The position numbers and the translations under genes are program-made. Below, one piece after another: positions 26,227-34,368 of a stretch of DNA of 64,000 nucleotides (within the stretch, counting starts at the first letter, position 1; each line of letters opens with the position of its first letter). Under the pieces are notes generated by a model, which was not told the DNA's origin, did not search any database, and saw only the letters and a list, made by a program, of their open reading frames with translations. The stretch comes from Aureispira sp050633105 (lineage in GTDB: Bacteria > Bacteroidota > Bacteroidia > Chitinophagales > Saprospiraceae). The stretch covers positions 62,001 through 126,000 of the forward strand of contig JBOEFW010000023.1 in NCBI GenBank assembly GCA_050633105.1, read 5' to 3'.

Positions 26227-27762
26227 ATGATAATCATAATAAAAGCCTTATTTGGCTTAACTAGAAAAATACCTCAAGGAGTTAAATTATTACTGACCCT
26301 CCTATTTGCTATCCCTACTTTGATCATGGCCTTTTTTGTAAGCCATCAAAATAAAGAACGCTCCTTTGTGCAACAATACGCCTGGGTTTGGTTTGTAGCC
26401 TTGACTTGTTGGATCTGCCTTACGGTCTATTGCTATAAAATTGATTACGATGTTTTGTATGCCCTCAAATACAGCAGTTCTCAAGATGCTACAGCTAGTT
26501 GGCAGGAAGCGGCGTTTAGTGCCGCTGTGATCCAATTCTTATTGTTGTTTTGTGGAGGTAGTTTCTTTAAGAACTTGATTTTTGTGGACTTCATTAAATC
26601 CATTAAAGTACCTCCTAAAACCAAGGAAAAACCACATCCCTTTCCTACGATTGATTTTAGCCCTGCCCATGCCTTGCAATTGTTGGTTTTGGGAGCTTTG
26701 TTTGCTTATGGTTTTAACTGGACACTTACCTTGTCTCAAAAAACAGGGGCATTGGCACGCGTGGAGGCACAAGACAATGTAGATAAAACGGCCAAGGCTT
26801 ATAAAGAACGCTCCTCTACCCTAGAGAGCAACTATGCCGATAAAGTAGCCACCTATAGAGCCGATGCACAAAAACAAACCGCTATGATTGGATCCAGTTA
26901 TCAAGATCAAATAGAGAGCTTGAATAATAAATATGGAGCCATCATTGCTGGATATGAAGCTCGACATGCCCAAGGTAGTATTACCAAAACCTACTTACAA
27001 AAACGGGTCAATCGTTATCGAGCAGTAAAAGAAAAAGCCATCGCTCCCCTACTCAAAGAACGCGCGGATAAAATGGAAGCCATTCAAGCCCATTTAACAG
27101 GTCAATTAAAAAATGCTAACGGTCTACACAGAGATAATAAACGAGCAATTGATCACCAAAATTCAAGTGATCGAGCAGCCATTAGCCAACAGATACAAGA
27201 GACGGCCAAGACCACCCAAGGGCGCAATGTTCAGTTTAATTTCTTGAATCAGATTCTGTGGGTGGCTTTACTCCTTTTTGCTAAAAGTGCCAGGACGGCT
27301 AGACCTGCTCCAACACCTGATAGCAAGCCTTCCAAAAAACGCGCTGCTCCAAGAGCATCTAGCGATAAATCAGCAACTCAAACAGGAACTCAAACAGAAC
27401 AAACAGCAACTCAAACAGAACTAAAAGAAACTCAAACAGGAACTCAAACAAGTGCCAAAATCAACTTACACAGTCTTAAACAAGCCGATTCTTGGCAAAA
27501 ATTCAGATGGCCAAGAGCACACGAAGAACCCCTTCTCATAGACACCAAAGGTTATACTGTTTTAGTTACACATAGGGCGGTAAAGATTGTCTACAACAGT
27601 GGACATTACAGTTTAGCAACGGTAAAAGGATGGATCAAAAACTATGAAAAACGAGGCAATCAAACCAGTCCTAAATACAAGGAATATTGCACCATGGCTA
27701 AAATCCTGCAACAGACAAAAGAAGAGCTAGATGCTCAAAAACCCCTTCAAGCAGCAGGGTAA
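26227..27762 (+). CDS. Large multi-span membrane protein with coiled coil and TQT repeats
   Basis: 511 residues. Four hydrophobic segments in the first 170 residues, a long helical coiled-coil region (about 175-330), a further hydrophobic segment near 340-355 (FLNQILWVALLLFA), then a repetitive stretch of about 30 residues made of SATQTGTQTEQ-like units. A basic C-terminal domain follows. The gene ends at a strong terminator. In a membrane-containing virus it could scaffold or span the internal membrane; a mating- or entry-related channel is another option. Confidence 0.5.
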   Translation: MIIIIKALFGLTRKIPQGVKLLLTLLFAIPTLIMAFFVSHQNKERSFVQQYAWVWFVALTCWICLTVYCYKIDYDVLYALKYSSSQDATASWQEAAFSAAVIQFLLLFCGGSFFKNLIFVDFIKSIKVPPKTKEKPHPFPTIDFSPAHALQLLVLGALFAYGFNWTLTLSQKTGALARVEAQDNVDKTAKAYKERSSTLESNYADKVATYRADAQKQTAMIGSSYQDQIESLNNKYGAIIAGYEARHAQGSITKTYLQKRVNRYRAVKEKAIAPLLKERADKMEAIQAHLTGQLKNANGLHRDNKRAIDHQNSSDRAAISQQIQETAKTTQGRNVQFNFLNQILWVALLLFAKSARTARPAPTPDSKPSKKRAAPRASSDKSATQTGTQTEQTATQTELKETQTGTQTSAKINLHSLKQADSWQKFRWPRAHEEPLLIDTKGYTVLVTHRAVKIVYNSGHYSLATVKGWIKNYEKRGNQTSPKYKEYCTMAKILQQTKEELDAQKPLQAAG

Positions 27763-27817
27763 TTCTAGTAGCTTTGTTTTTGCTCTTAACTAAGGAATAA
27801 ACTTCTTGTTAAACGCT

Positions 27818-27831
27818 GTTAGGATCCTAAC
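27818..27831. repeat. 14-bp perfect palindrome GTTAGGATCCTAAC
   Basis: Lies in the 240-nt gap before the morphogenesis genes, just before a terminator. ACGGAGTC occurs twice nearby (27846 and 27941), and GCTGTTA/TAACAGC form another dyad at 27890-27919. These may be binding sites for a late-gene activator. Confidence 0.35.
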
Positions 27832-27833
27832 TA

Positions 27834-27890
27834 AACGCTCTTTTACGGAGTCCATTACTTAACGGATGGGCGGTAAAAGGGCGTTTTTTT
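27834..27890 (+). terminator. Rho-independent terminator
   Basis: AAACGCTCTTTTAC pairs with GTAAAAGGGCGTTT across a 26-nt loop and is followed by a T run. It separates the early/replication block from the morphogenesis block, so a new promoter is expected in 27895-28030. Confidence 0.8.
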
Positions 27891-28035
27891 GCTGTTAAAA
27901 GCAGTTGAAATCCTAACAGCCTTCAAAAAAGTACAAAAATACGGAGTCTTTTTAGGTTAGCTATCGCGTTCTAGTTGCAAAATTGCAAGAGATTGTTCAA
28001 TTTTGGTTGGTCCAATCCAACGAACGTTCAACAAC

Positions 28036-28449
28036 ATGTTTATTCCTATCTGCCTCTCTTTAGTTGGCCTGGTCATTTTTGGGCTATGGTATGCCGTCTA
28101 CAAAGCTATTAAAGCTCCAAAAGCTTCTCCTGAGGCCATAAAAGCATGGCAAAACCAAATAGAAGAAGGAGAAGACCAGCCCTCTAACAACCTGGAACAA
28201 GGCATTTCTAAAACAGACACCACACAAATACGCTTAATCAATCGTGCCGATGCAGAAGCTATTCTAGTTGCTTTAAGAGCATCTTGTCAAGAGCATTTTG
28301 CGCATAAGACAAAACACATCAACGCACAAAAAGCCTCTGATCAATTGACCACTGCCTACTTTAATCAATGTAGGGCTACCAACAAATACATGCTCCAAAC
28401 TAAGCTACAGTTGTTAGATACTGCTTTAGAAAAAATTAGAAACCTATAA
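28036..28449 (+). CDS. Small membrane-anchored protein
   Basis: 137 residues from the ATG at 28036 (the frame from 28003 uses TTG). One N-terminal span (FIPICLSLVGLVIFGLWYAV) followed by a soluble helical domain of about 110 residues. No family recognised. First gene of the morphogenesis block. Confidence 0.55.
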   Translation: MFIPICLSLVGLVIFGLWYAVYKAIKAPKASPEAIKAWQNQIEEGEDQPSNNLEQGISKTDTTQIRLINRADAEAILVALRASCQEHFAHKTKHINAQKASDQLTTAYFNQCRATNKYMLQTKLQLLDTALEKIRNL

Positions 28450-28463
28450 ACTTTTTAACAGCC

Positions 28464-29501
28464 ATGCCAACAGACGATCAACAGCCCTCTAACAGCGCTT
28501 CAACTAACCATTCGGACACTTCTAACGATGCTCAACAGGATCCTAACAAGGATTTAACTGCTAATAACAGTAGTTCTAACAGCGATTCTAACAGCTCTCC
28601 ACCAAAAAAAGTAGAGGGCTTTAACAGCATGGAAGAGCTTCATGCTGCTTATGGAGCGGAGGACATACAAGAGGAAGATGATGATATAGTAGATGAGTGG
28701 TTAAGCGGGGGCAGTAGTAGCGATGAAACACCATTAGAGGAAGAAGAAGAAGAAGAAGAAGAGGAGGACGACGAGGAGGATTTAGAAGACTATCCTTGGG
28801 GCGAGGAGGAAGACAATGACCAAGAGGAAGAGGTAGAGGAAATAGACTTGGAGGAGGAAGAACAACCAACCGCTAGTTCTGATACGGTTAGTGCCAGTGA
28901 CTTACTAGGCCGTGTATCTGATGCTAAAAACCTAGAGCGAACAGGTACGCATTTCTTTAATGAGTTTGATAAGTTTAAAGCGCGCCTTTGTGCTAAACTA
29001 GATGGAGAATTGCACGCCACGGAGTTCTTGGCGAGTGAAGAAATGAAGAAGATCTTGATTAACAACTTCAAGGCCGTTTGTAAAGAAATGCAAATTGAAT
29101 TGCCACCTGCCGCGTGGATCTTCATTGGTTCCTTAGCCATGTATTCGGCTCCTGTGGTGATGCTGTTGCTCAAGAAATATGGGGAGCAATATCTATTGCC
29201 TTTATTCAAGAAAGTAACTCCAACTGCTGCAGTTGTTAGCAACGCTTCCTCCGATACCATTCCGCCAACCAGTACAGCAGATCAACACCCTTATGCCTAT
29301 ACCAAGGAGTATCGTCAGAAACGCCGCTATTTTCAACGACATTCCACAACGGGCGCTTATAAATACACCTTGGATGGCAAGCCTATCAAAGTCGCTTTAG
29401 CGGATGACATGCCCCATCCTGATATTGCAGAAGAGTTAGATGCCTTGAAAGGGCAAAAAGAAATTAATAAAACAATGAGAATGCTACTCGATGTCGAATA
29501 A
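28464..29501 (+). CDS. Acidic membrane protein
   Basis: 345 residues. N-terminal Ser/Asn/Gln-rich region (SNSDSNSS), then a very acidic stretch at about 93-135 (runs of Glu with Asp), a folded part, a hydrophobic segment near 215-240 (WIFIGSLAMYSAPVVMLLLKK) and a tail containing AYTKEYRQKRRYFQ. Overlaps the ATPase start by 11 nt. The acidic domain could mimic DNA or bind basic capsid parts; both are guesses. Confidence 0.55.
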   Translation: MPTDDQQPSNSASTNHSDTSNDAQQDPNKDLTANNSSSNSDSNSSPPKKVEGFNSMEELHAAYGAEDIQEEDDDIVDEWLSGGSSSDETPLEEEEEEEEEEDDEEDLEDYPWGEEEDNDQEEEVEEIDLEEEEQPTASSDTVSASDLLGRVSDAKNLERTGTHFFNEFDKFKARLCAKLDGELHATEFLASEEMKKILINNFKAVCKEMQIELPPAAWIFIGSLAMYSAPVVMLLLKKYGEQYLLPLFKKVTPTAAVVSNASSDTIPPTSTADQHPYAYTKEYRQKRRYFQRHSTTGAYKYTLDGKPIKVALADDMPHPDIAEELDALKGQKEINKTMRMLLDVE

Positions 29502-30681
29502 TACCAATCAATCTCCTAAATGTGTCCTGGTAACAGGAAAAATGCACAGCGGCAAAACCCATTTTTTAGAACAACTAATGGCCGTTCGCACTTCTGTATT
29601 GGTCTACAATGCGGGCAAACCTAGTGACTGGGCGGATTACCTTCTCATTCATCTGGAGGTAGAACAGGATCTACTTTACTTCTGGTATAAGGAGCAGCGC
29701 TATCCTTTTCAAGAATACATGCGACATCTCCATGGAAAACACGTCAAATGTTTTGCTGGAGATGACATAGAGAAACAACTTTTTATAGAGCTGAGTCAAG
29801 TAGAAGGGCAACGGTATGCAGGACTTAATTTTGTCTTTGACGATACTACAGGCCGAATGAAGGATGGTCGATTCATTGGTAAACAAGTAGAGTTGGTGAG
29901 TAGAGCCAAACATGCAGGGGTACAGCTCTACATCACTTTTCATGGTTGGGGACACATGCCCATTAAAGGATGGGATTTCATCACCCATGCCATTTGTTTT
30001 GCCGTAAAAACCGCGCCACCTGATAAGGTCAAGAATAAATTAAAAGAATCGGCTAACCTCGAAATCATTCAACGCGTACATACTATTTTATCTAAAAAAG
30101 CGCCTCGTTATTCTTATGCCCGCATAGACTTAGAGAATCATAGATGGGAGCTGTTTGGAGCAGGAGGAACTAAATTTCAATTCAAAAACATGGAAGACAA
30201 TCAAACATTAGATCAACTAAAACCACTTTTACCCATCATAGAAATGGCCATCGAAGCCTACCTCAAGAAGTTTTTAGATGCCTTCTTGGAAGAACATCAG
30301 GCCGATTCTAAAAAAGTATGGGCACGGCTTACGTTTGGGGAAGAACTGAAGATGCTTGTAAAAGAAGGGAAGAAGCAGCTCACTAACCTAAGTTATAATT
30401 CTAAGGAATTAGCCGAAACGATCGTCACCAACTCCAAAGACCCAGAAGCCATAAAGGAAATACCAAGCGTGGTTACGTCCATGCTTCCAATGTTGGGGAT
30501 AGATCTATCAGAGATCATTACCGTAGAGATTATTTCTGCTTTACTCCATGGAGATGTCTTTCAATATTCCTGCATTTACATTGGATTGATTGAGGGAAAA
30601 CAAACCTACTCTATCAAGCAAAACAATAAATTAACCTCTATTAAATTCAAAGACTTATGGAAGATGGAAGAACAACAGTAA
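29491..30681 (+). CDS. Putative genome-packaging ATPase (FtsK/HerA, A32/P9-like)
   Basis: 396 residues. Walker A GKMHSGKT at about 17-24, Walker B NFVFDDTTGRM near 112-122, then VSRAKHAGVQLYITFHGWGHMP, which has the conserved Arg and the sensor-like block found after Walker B in HerA, FtsK and PRD1-type packaging ATPases. The C-terminal about 190 residues are an extra helical domain. No nuclease domain is present, unlike terminases. The two overlaps with neighbours and the nearby capsid candidate support packaging. Zot-type ATPases of filamentous phages are the main alternative. Confidence 0.6.
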   Translation: MSNNTNQSPKCVLVTGKMHSGKTHFLEQLMAVRTSVLVYNAGKPSDWADYLLIHLEVEQDLLYFWYKEQRYPFQEYMRHLHGKHVKCFAGDDIEKQLFIELSQVEGQRYAGLNFVFDDTTGRMKDGRFIGKQVELVSRAKHAGVQLYITFHGWGHMPIKGWDFITHAICFAVKTAPPDKVKNKLKESANLEIIQRVHTILSKKAPRYSYARIDLENHRWELFGAGGTKFQFKNMEDNQTLDQLKPLLPIIEMAIEAYLKKFLDAFLEEHQADSKKVWARLTFGEELKMLVKEGKKQLTNLSYNSKELAETIVTNSKDPEAIKEIPSVVTSMLPMLGIDLSEIITVEIISALLHGDVFQYSCIYIGLIEGKQTYSIKQNNKLTSIKFKDLWKMEEQQ

Positions 30682-31076
30682 TAGCCGTATTCCCTCCTTC
30701 ACAAAGGAAAGGGTTGTACAAGTTTGCGGCTAAAAGTGGAGTAGTCATTGTCCGAGAAGGCAAAAAAGTAATTAAGGTTTGCCATTCTGTCAACTTGTAT
30801 AGTGTTGCCATGCGCCTTTATCAAAAAGGCGGAGCACTGGTAGAGCGTGACAGCAGAAGAGCCACTTTTGAAGTCGTGCAATCCACTTACGAACGGGCCT
30901 TGGTCGCTCGTTGTTTGAGACATTTCCTAGATCCTATTGCCAATAAAAGAAAATCAAGCCTACGTTTTGTCAGAGATGGGCATAACGAGGCCATTATAGA
31001 AGCTTATATCCTTCAAAGTCGCTACGATTTTGGAGAGCATAAAACAGATACTACAGATGAGAACCATATTACTTGA
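30657..31076 (+). CDS. Unknown small basic protein
   Basis: 139 residues, basic, mixed alpha/beta in appearance (TVIAVFPPSQRKGLYKFAAKSGVVIV). Starts inside the end of the ATPase gene and ends inside the start of the amidase gene, so its expression is tied to both. No known motif. Possibly a packaging accessory. Confidence 0.6.
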   Translation: MEDGRTTVIAVFPPSQRKGLYKFAAKSGVVIVREGKKVIKVCHSVNLYSVAMRLYQKGGALVERDSRRATFEVVQSTYERALVARCLRHFLDPIANKRKSSLRFVRDGHNEAIIEAYILQSRYDFGEHKTDTTDENHIT

Positions 31077-31653
31077 TGCAGGGCATGGAGGAATGATTGG
31101 CGGCCAATATCAAACCGATGGTAAGAAATGGACTTTGAGAGATGGTACCACCATTCACGAGGGAGAATTTAATAGAGCCATCAAAGCGCGGGTAATGGAG
31201 CGCCTGTATAGTGCTAATATTCCCTATATAGACATCAATCCAGAACAACTTGATGTACCAAGATGGGAACGCGTTAAGCGAGCTAACAAAGCGCACAGAC
31301 AATGCAAGCAACAAACACTACTCCTTTCTATACATGCCAATATAGGCGGTGGAAAAGGGACAGGTTTTGAGGTATTCACCTCTAAAAAAGCAGGTAAGAC
31401 TTCCCGACTGTTTGCTAGCATTTGTAAGCAAGAATTTGATGATTTTTTTCCTCAAGAAGTGAACAGAGGTATTAAGCGTAAGAACTTTGATTTAGTGTAC
31501 AAAACGAAGGGCCCCGCTGCCTTATTGGAGCTCTTCTTTATGGATCGAGAACGAGAAGCCAGAAAGTACATCATTGATCCTAAAGGACGGGATTACTTAG
31601 CCGATTATATCGTGGCTTGTATTCAATGTTTTTTAAATACTATACCAGCATGA
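31057..31653 (+). CDS. N-acetylmuramoyl-L-alanine amidase (Amidase_3)
   Basis: 198 residues from the ATG at 31057, directly giving MRTILLDAGHGG; the longer frame from 31030 is less likely. Zn ligands are His in DAGHGG, Glu in HEGEFN and His in SIHAN; the catalytic Glu is in ALLELFFM. It cleaves the amide between MurNAc and the stem peptide. No signal peptide is visible, so delivery would be through a holin or in the virion. It lies between the packaging-type gene and an envelope protein. Confidence 0.85.
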   Translation: MRTILLDAGHGGMIGGQYQTDGKKWTLRDGTTIHEGEFNRAIKARVMERLYSANIPYIDINPEQLDVPRWERVKRANKAHRQCKQQTLLLSIHANIGGGKGTGFEVFTSKKAGKTSRLFASICKQEFDDFFPQEVNRGIKRKNFDLVYKTKGPAALLELFFMDREREARKYIIDPKGRDYLADYIVACIQCFLNTIPA

Positions 31654-32267
31654 AAACCATTCAAAAACCTCTATTAGTTATACTATTTCTCTTTATTTTG
31701 TTTATACAAATGTGTGGAGATAAGCAGCTGCGACCAACCAAACCTTTTTCTACAGAAATTCCTGCTCCTGATACGGTTAGAATCGTTCATATAGATACCT
31801 TCTATCCAGCCCCTCAAATAGTCACGATTAAGGCGCCAATTCCTACTCCTGAGATTATATACAGGACTAGTACAGGCGTAACCATTACAGATACCTTACT
31901 ACTAACAGAATCCAGTAGAACAGCCAAGGTTTATACGGATACTTTCAACCAGAAGGACATTGACCTTTACTATACCGCTGTTGTATCCGATGAATGCGAA
32001 CTAGTCCGTAACCAGATTGACTACCAGCTCAAGATCCCTCGCGAAATAGTCAAGACGCAAACTACTACTATTACAAAGCCTATTCCTGTGGCTCCAACGC
32101 AATTACTTCTTAACTGTCGCGTAGGCACCAATTGGAACGGTCAAACGACTCTAGCCCCTGGACTACAATTGGTCACCCCAAAAGGATGGGCTATTGGCTA
32201 CTCCTATGATTTATTCACCAAACAGCATCATGTCACTTTAGCGGCACGTTTACTTCAATTTAATTAA
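31650..32267 (+). CDS. Envelope lipoprotein or anchored protein next to amidase
   Basis: 205 residues from the ATG at 31650, which overlaps the amidase stop. The N-terminal hydrophobic segment (LLVILFLFILFIQMC) ends in a lipobox-like Cys, followed by a Pro-rich stretch (FYPAPQIVTIKAPIPTPE) and a C-terminal beta-rich part (GLQLVTPKGWAIGYSYDLF). This layout suits a periplasm-spanning protein, and a spanin-like role with the amidase is possible but unproven. Confidence 0.5.
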   Translation: MKTIQKPLLVILFLFILFIQMCGDKQLRPTKPFSTEIPAPDTVRIVHIDTFYPAPQIVTIKAPIPTPEIIYRTSTGVTITDTLLLTESSRTAKVYTDTFNQKDIDLYYTAVVSDECELVRNQIDYQLKIPREIVKTQTTTITKPIPVAPTQLLLNCRVGTNWNGQTTLAPGLQLVTPKGWAIGYSYDLFTKQHHVTLAARLLQFN

Positions 32268-32512
32268 TGTCTACGACCACACTATTAGTCCACAGCATCT
32301 TTAATGCATCTATTCAACCATCTATTCCAGAGGAGCAAGGTTTGTACCTTATTGAAATTCGGGTCGCTGGAGAATTTCTTCAACAACAGCAATCTATTTT
32401 TAGCAATTGGCTGATCTATGAAGAAATACATAGTTGTGATTCCCTAGCACAAGCAATAGAAGAGTGTCTAAACATCATGAACGAAACCGTCTCCCAAAAA
32501 GCACAAAACTAA
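32267..32512 (+). CDS. Small unknown protein
   Basis: 81 residues, soluble, mixed alpha/beta (LYLIEIRVAGEFLQQQQSIF). Start overlaps the previous stop by one base. No family recognised. Last gene before a terminator. Confidence 0.55.
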   Translation: MSTTTLLVHSIFNASIQPSIPEEQGLYLIEIRVAGEFLQQQQSIFSNWLIYEEIHSCDSLAQAIEECLNIMNETVSQKAQN

Positions 32513-32608
32513 GCTTTCCGTATTTCCGTAAAACGTAATACGTATATCCTTGCATTCATTTGGCTTAGTATCAATTTATTGCAGAGGGTGACTTCCTTTT
32601 ATTTTATG

Positions 32609-32644
32609 ACAGAAAGCAACGTATTACGTTGCTTTCTGTTTTTC
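32609..32644 (+). terminator. Rho-independent terminator
   Basis: ACAGAAAGCAACGTA / TACGTTGCTTTCTGT with a minimal loop and T run. It separates the packaging/lysis genes from the capsid cluster. Upstream, 32520-32550 contains an ACGTAATACGTA dyad. Confidence 0.9.
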
Positions 32645-32712
32645 TACAGCTCTAGTTTCTTGTTTTTCAGTGCTTTTTGAAAGAAATTTGTAATAAACAA
32701 AGCGAAAGAAAA

Positions 32713-32838
32713 ATGCCGAACTACTTAATTGCAGATAAATATGAAATAACCATCAAAGCAGATGAAGTAAACCTTGCTCTAATCGGTTTGGTCATTTTAT
32801 GCCTTCTTGCTTTTTGGAAATTTGTTCCTAAACGATAA
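32713..32838 (+). CDS. 41-residue single-span membrane protein
   Basis: Short gene: MPNYLIADKYEITIKADE, then a span (VNLALIGLVILCLLAFW) and a KFVPKR basic end. Six nt before the next gene. The size and topology resemble minor membrane proteins of membrane-containing phages. Identified by reading the sequence; codon usage looks coding. Confidence 0.6.
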   Translation: MPNYLIADKYEITIKADEVNLALIGLVILCLLAFWKFVPKR

Positions 32839-32844
32839 CCTGTA

Positions 32845-33183
32845 ATGAAAATTTTAGATGCTGTTAAAACGCTGTTAGCACCGCTGTTAAATGTTTTTAC
32901 ATTCAACTTGCAAGACTCTATTAAAGAGGTGGCCAATCGTTTTGTGCAGTCACTTCTTCAGGATGGCTTAGAACAACAAGCCAATGCCATTATGGAAGTT
33001 AATAAAACAATGGAGCTCTGTGCTATGATAGACACCTTGGTAGGTCTTCTAATTGCCTTATTAACCTTAGCTACCACCATTGGATATTTTGTGATCAATT
33101 GGGAAACCATACAACCCAAAAATCAATGGTTGACAAAAAAATGGCAAGCGCTACAAAACAAGTTTAAAAAGAAACAACCCTAA
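32845..33183 (+). CDS. Membrane protein next to capsid candidate
   Basis: 112 residues: amphipathic N-terminal half (ILDAVKTLLAPLLNVFTFNLQD), hydrophobic segment at about 58-84 (MIDTLVGLLIALLTLATTIGYF) and a basic tail (KKWQALQNKFKKKQ). Could be a virion membrane protein or holin-like. No family recognised. Confidence 0.55.
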   Translation: MKILDAVKTLLAPLLNVFTFNLQDSIKEVANRFVQSLLQDGLEQQANAIMEVNKTMELCAMIDTLVGLLIALLTLATTIGYFVINWETIQPKNQWLTKKWQALQNKFKKKQP

Positions 33184-33247
33184 TCAATAGCCCTTTCACC
33201 TTTTCAAGGAAAGAGCATTCACACAATTCAACGTTAAATAAGTACTT

Positions 33248-34000
33248 ATGCTAACTGGAAATTTAAAAAAATACAAAGTACCGTCAAATGCCATTGATGG
33301 CTCACGCGTATACATGATGTTTGGTAGCCCTGAAGAAGATGCCGCCAAGACTGTCCCTCTAACTGTTCGTGGAGAGCGGTTAGTACCAGATCCCTTTGAA
33401 AGTGAAGAGGAGTTTGATATCAGTGCCGCTTCTGTCTTAAAGAAGAAAGGCTATGTTGTCCTACCTGCTTCTTTTGCTCATCATTTTGGAGAAGATGATG
33501 GTGGCTCTGAGATTCTAACGTTTCAGGTTGGATTGGAAATTCCGAATAGTGCCAACCTAGGAGATGGAGTAACCACCACTAATGTCTACATGGGTATTGG
33601 GGAAACTTCTTATGTCATGCACAATGAGAGTTTTGCGATACATGAGGCGGTTAAAGTTAGTGGATCGCACAACAAAAATACGCTAGAAGTACTAGCGCAA
33701 ATGAGCATGTACAAAACCGTGGAAGTTATTTCGACTCAAGCAGAAGCTACAGACGATGATTTCTATAATGACGGTGGTGTCAAATATGGCCAAGTTGGCT
33801 TTGATGGCTCCTCCAATTCCCAACCGCTATACCTTCCTTTTTCTAAAGAAGGAAGCGAAAACCCAGGTCTACGAGATGAAATTCTCTTTGGACAAGAGGG
33901 ATTGCCGCGTATCCTTTTTAATGGCAAACAATGGCTTAAGATTCCTTTAGAAAAAGGAAACAAAGTCACCTTGCGAATGACCATTCGCGTTAGTAATTAA
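33248..34000 (+). CDS. Candidate major capsid protein (beta-rich)
   Basis: 250 residues, no signal peptide, no span, few helices; short hydrophobic strands alternate with Gly/Asp/Asn turns along the chain (GYVVLPASFAHHF; ILTFQVGLEIPNS; KVTLRMTIRVSN). This fits a jelly-roll fold and the length is near that of corticovirus capsid proteins. It is the only soluble beta-rich protein of virion-like character here, is placed among small membrane proteins, and has its own strong terminator immediately after, as expected for a highly expressed structural gene. No sequence match was run, so the role is inferred. Confidence 0.5.
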   Translation: MLTGNLKKYKVPSNAIDGSRVYMMFGSPEEDAAKTVPLTVRGERLVPDPFESEEEFDISAASVLKKKGYVVLPASFAHHFGEDDGGSEILTFQVGLEIPNSANLGDGVTTTNVYMGIGETSYVMHNESFAIHEAVKVSGSHNKNTLEVLAQMSMYKTVEVISTQAEATDDDFYNDGGVKYGQVGFDGSSNSQPLYLPFSKEGSENPGLRDEILFGQEGLPRILFNGKQWLKIPLEKGNKVTLRMTIRVSN

Positions 34001-34029
34001 CGCCCACACCACTATAATTTACAACTCAT

Positions 34030-34073
34030 TAGAAACACCAGCTACCACCAAAGGGGGTTGGTGTTTCTTTTTA
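34030..34073 (+). terminator. Rho-independent terminator
   Basis: AGAAACACCA / TGGTGTTTCT stem with a T run directly after the capsid candidate. It probably sets a high capsid-to-downstream ratio. Confidence 0.85.
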
Positions 34074-34083
34074 AACTCCTTTT

Positions 34084-34368
34084 ATGTCTTTAGCTAGTGG
34101 TCTTAGTTTCTCTGATATCCAAATTGGCGATGTGCTTTCAGGAAGCACTATTGGACTAATTAACAATGGAGTAAGTGGCGCCGACATGGCAAAAATGGGC
34201 GTAGGGATCGCCAATGCCATTGGCAAACAACAAGCAGGAGCACAAGCCCAACAACAAATGGAGCGAGATCGCCAAACTAGATTAGCCTTGATTGTTGGTG
34301 CTGTAGTTACGGTTGTTGTTCTTATCATTCTTGTATTTTTTCTATTACAATCAAAACCAGTATCATAA
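34084..34368 (+). CDS. Small membrane protein with C-terminal span
   Basis: 94 residues: Gly/Ala-rich amphipathic N-terminus (NNGVSGADMAKMGVGIANAI), a basic Gln-rich linker and a C-terminal span (LALIVGAVVTVVVLIILVFF). The last base of its stop is shared with the next ATG. Virion membrane protein candidate. Confidence 0.6.
   Translation: MSLASGLSFSDIQIGDVLSGSTIGLINNGVSGADMAKMGVGIANAIGKQQAGAQAQQQMERDRQTRLALIVGAVVTVVVLIILVFFLLQSKPVS

Noticed and set aside
28621..28869. Minus-strand open frame opposite the acidic stretch
   Set aside because: It is the mirror of a Glu-rich GAA/GAG tract, giving an artificial Leu/Pro-rich peptide.
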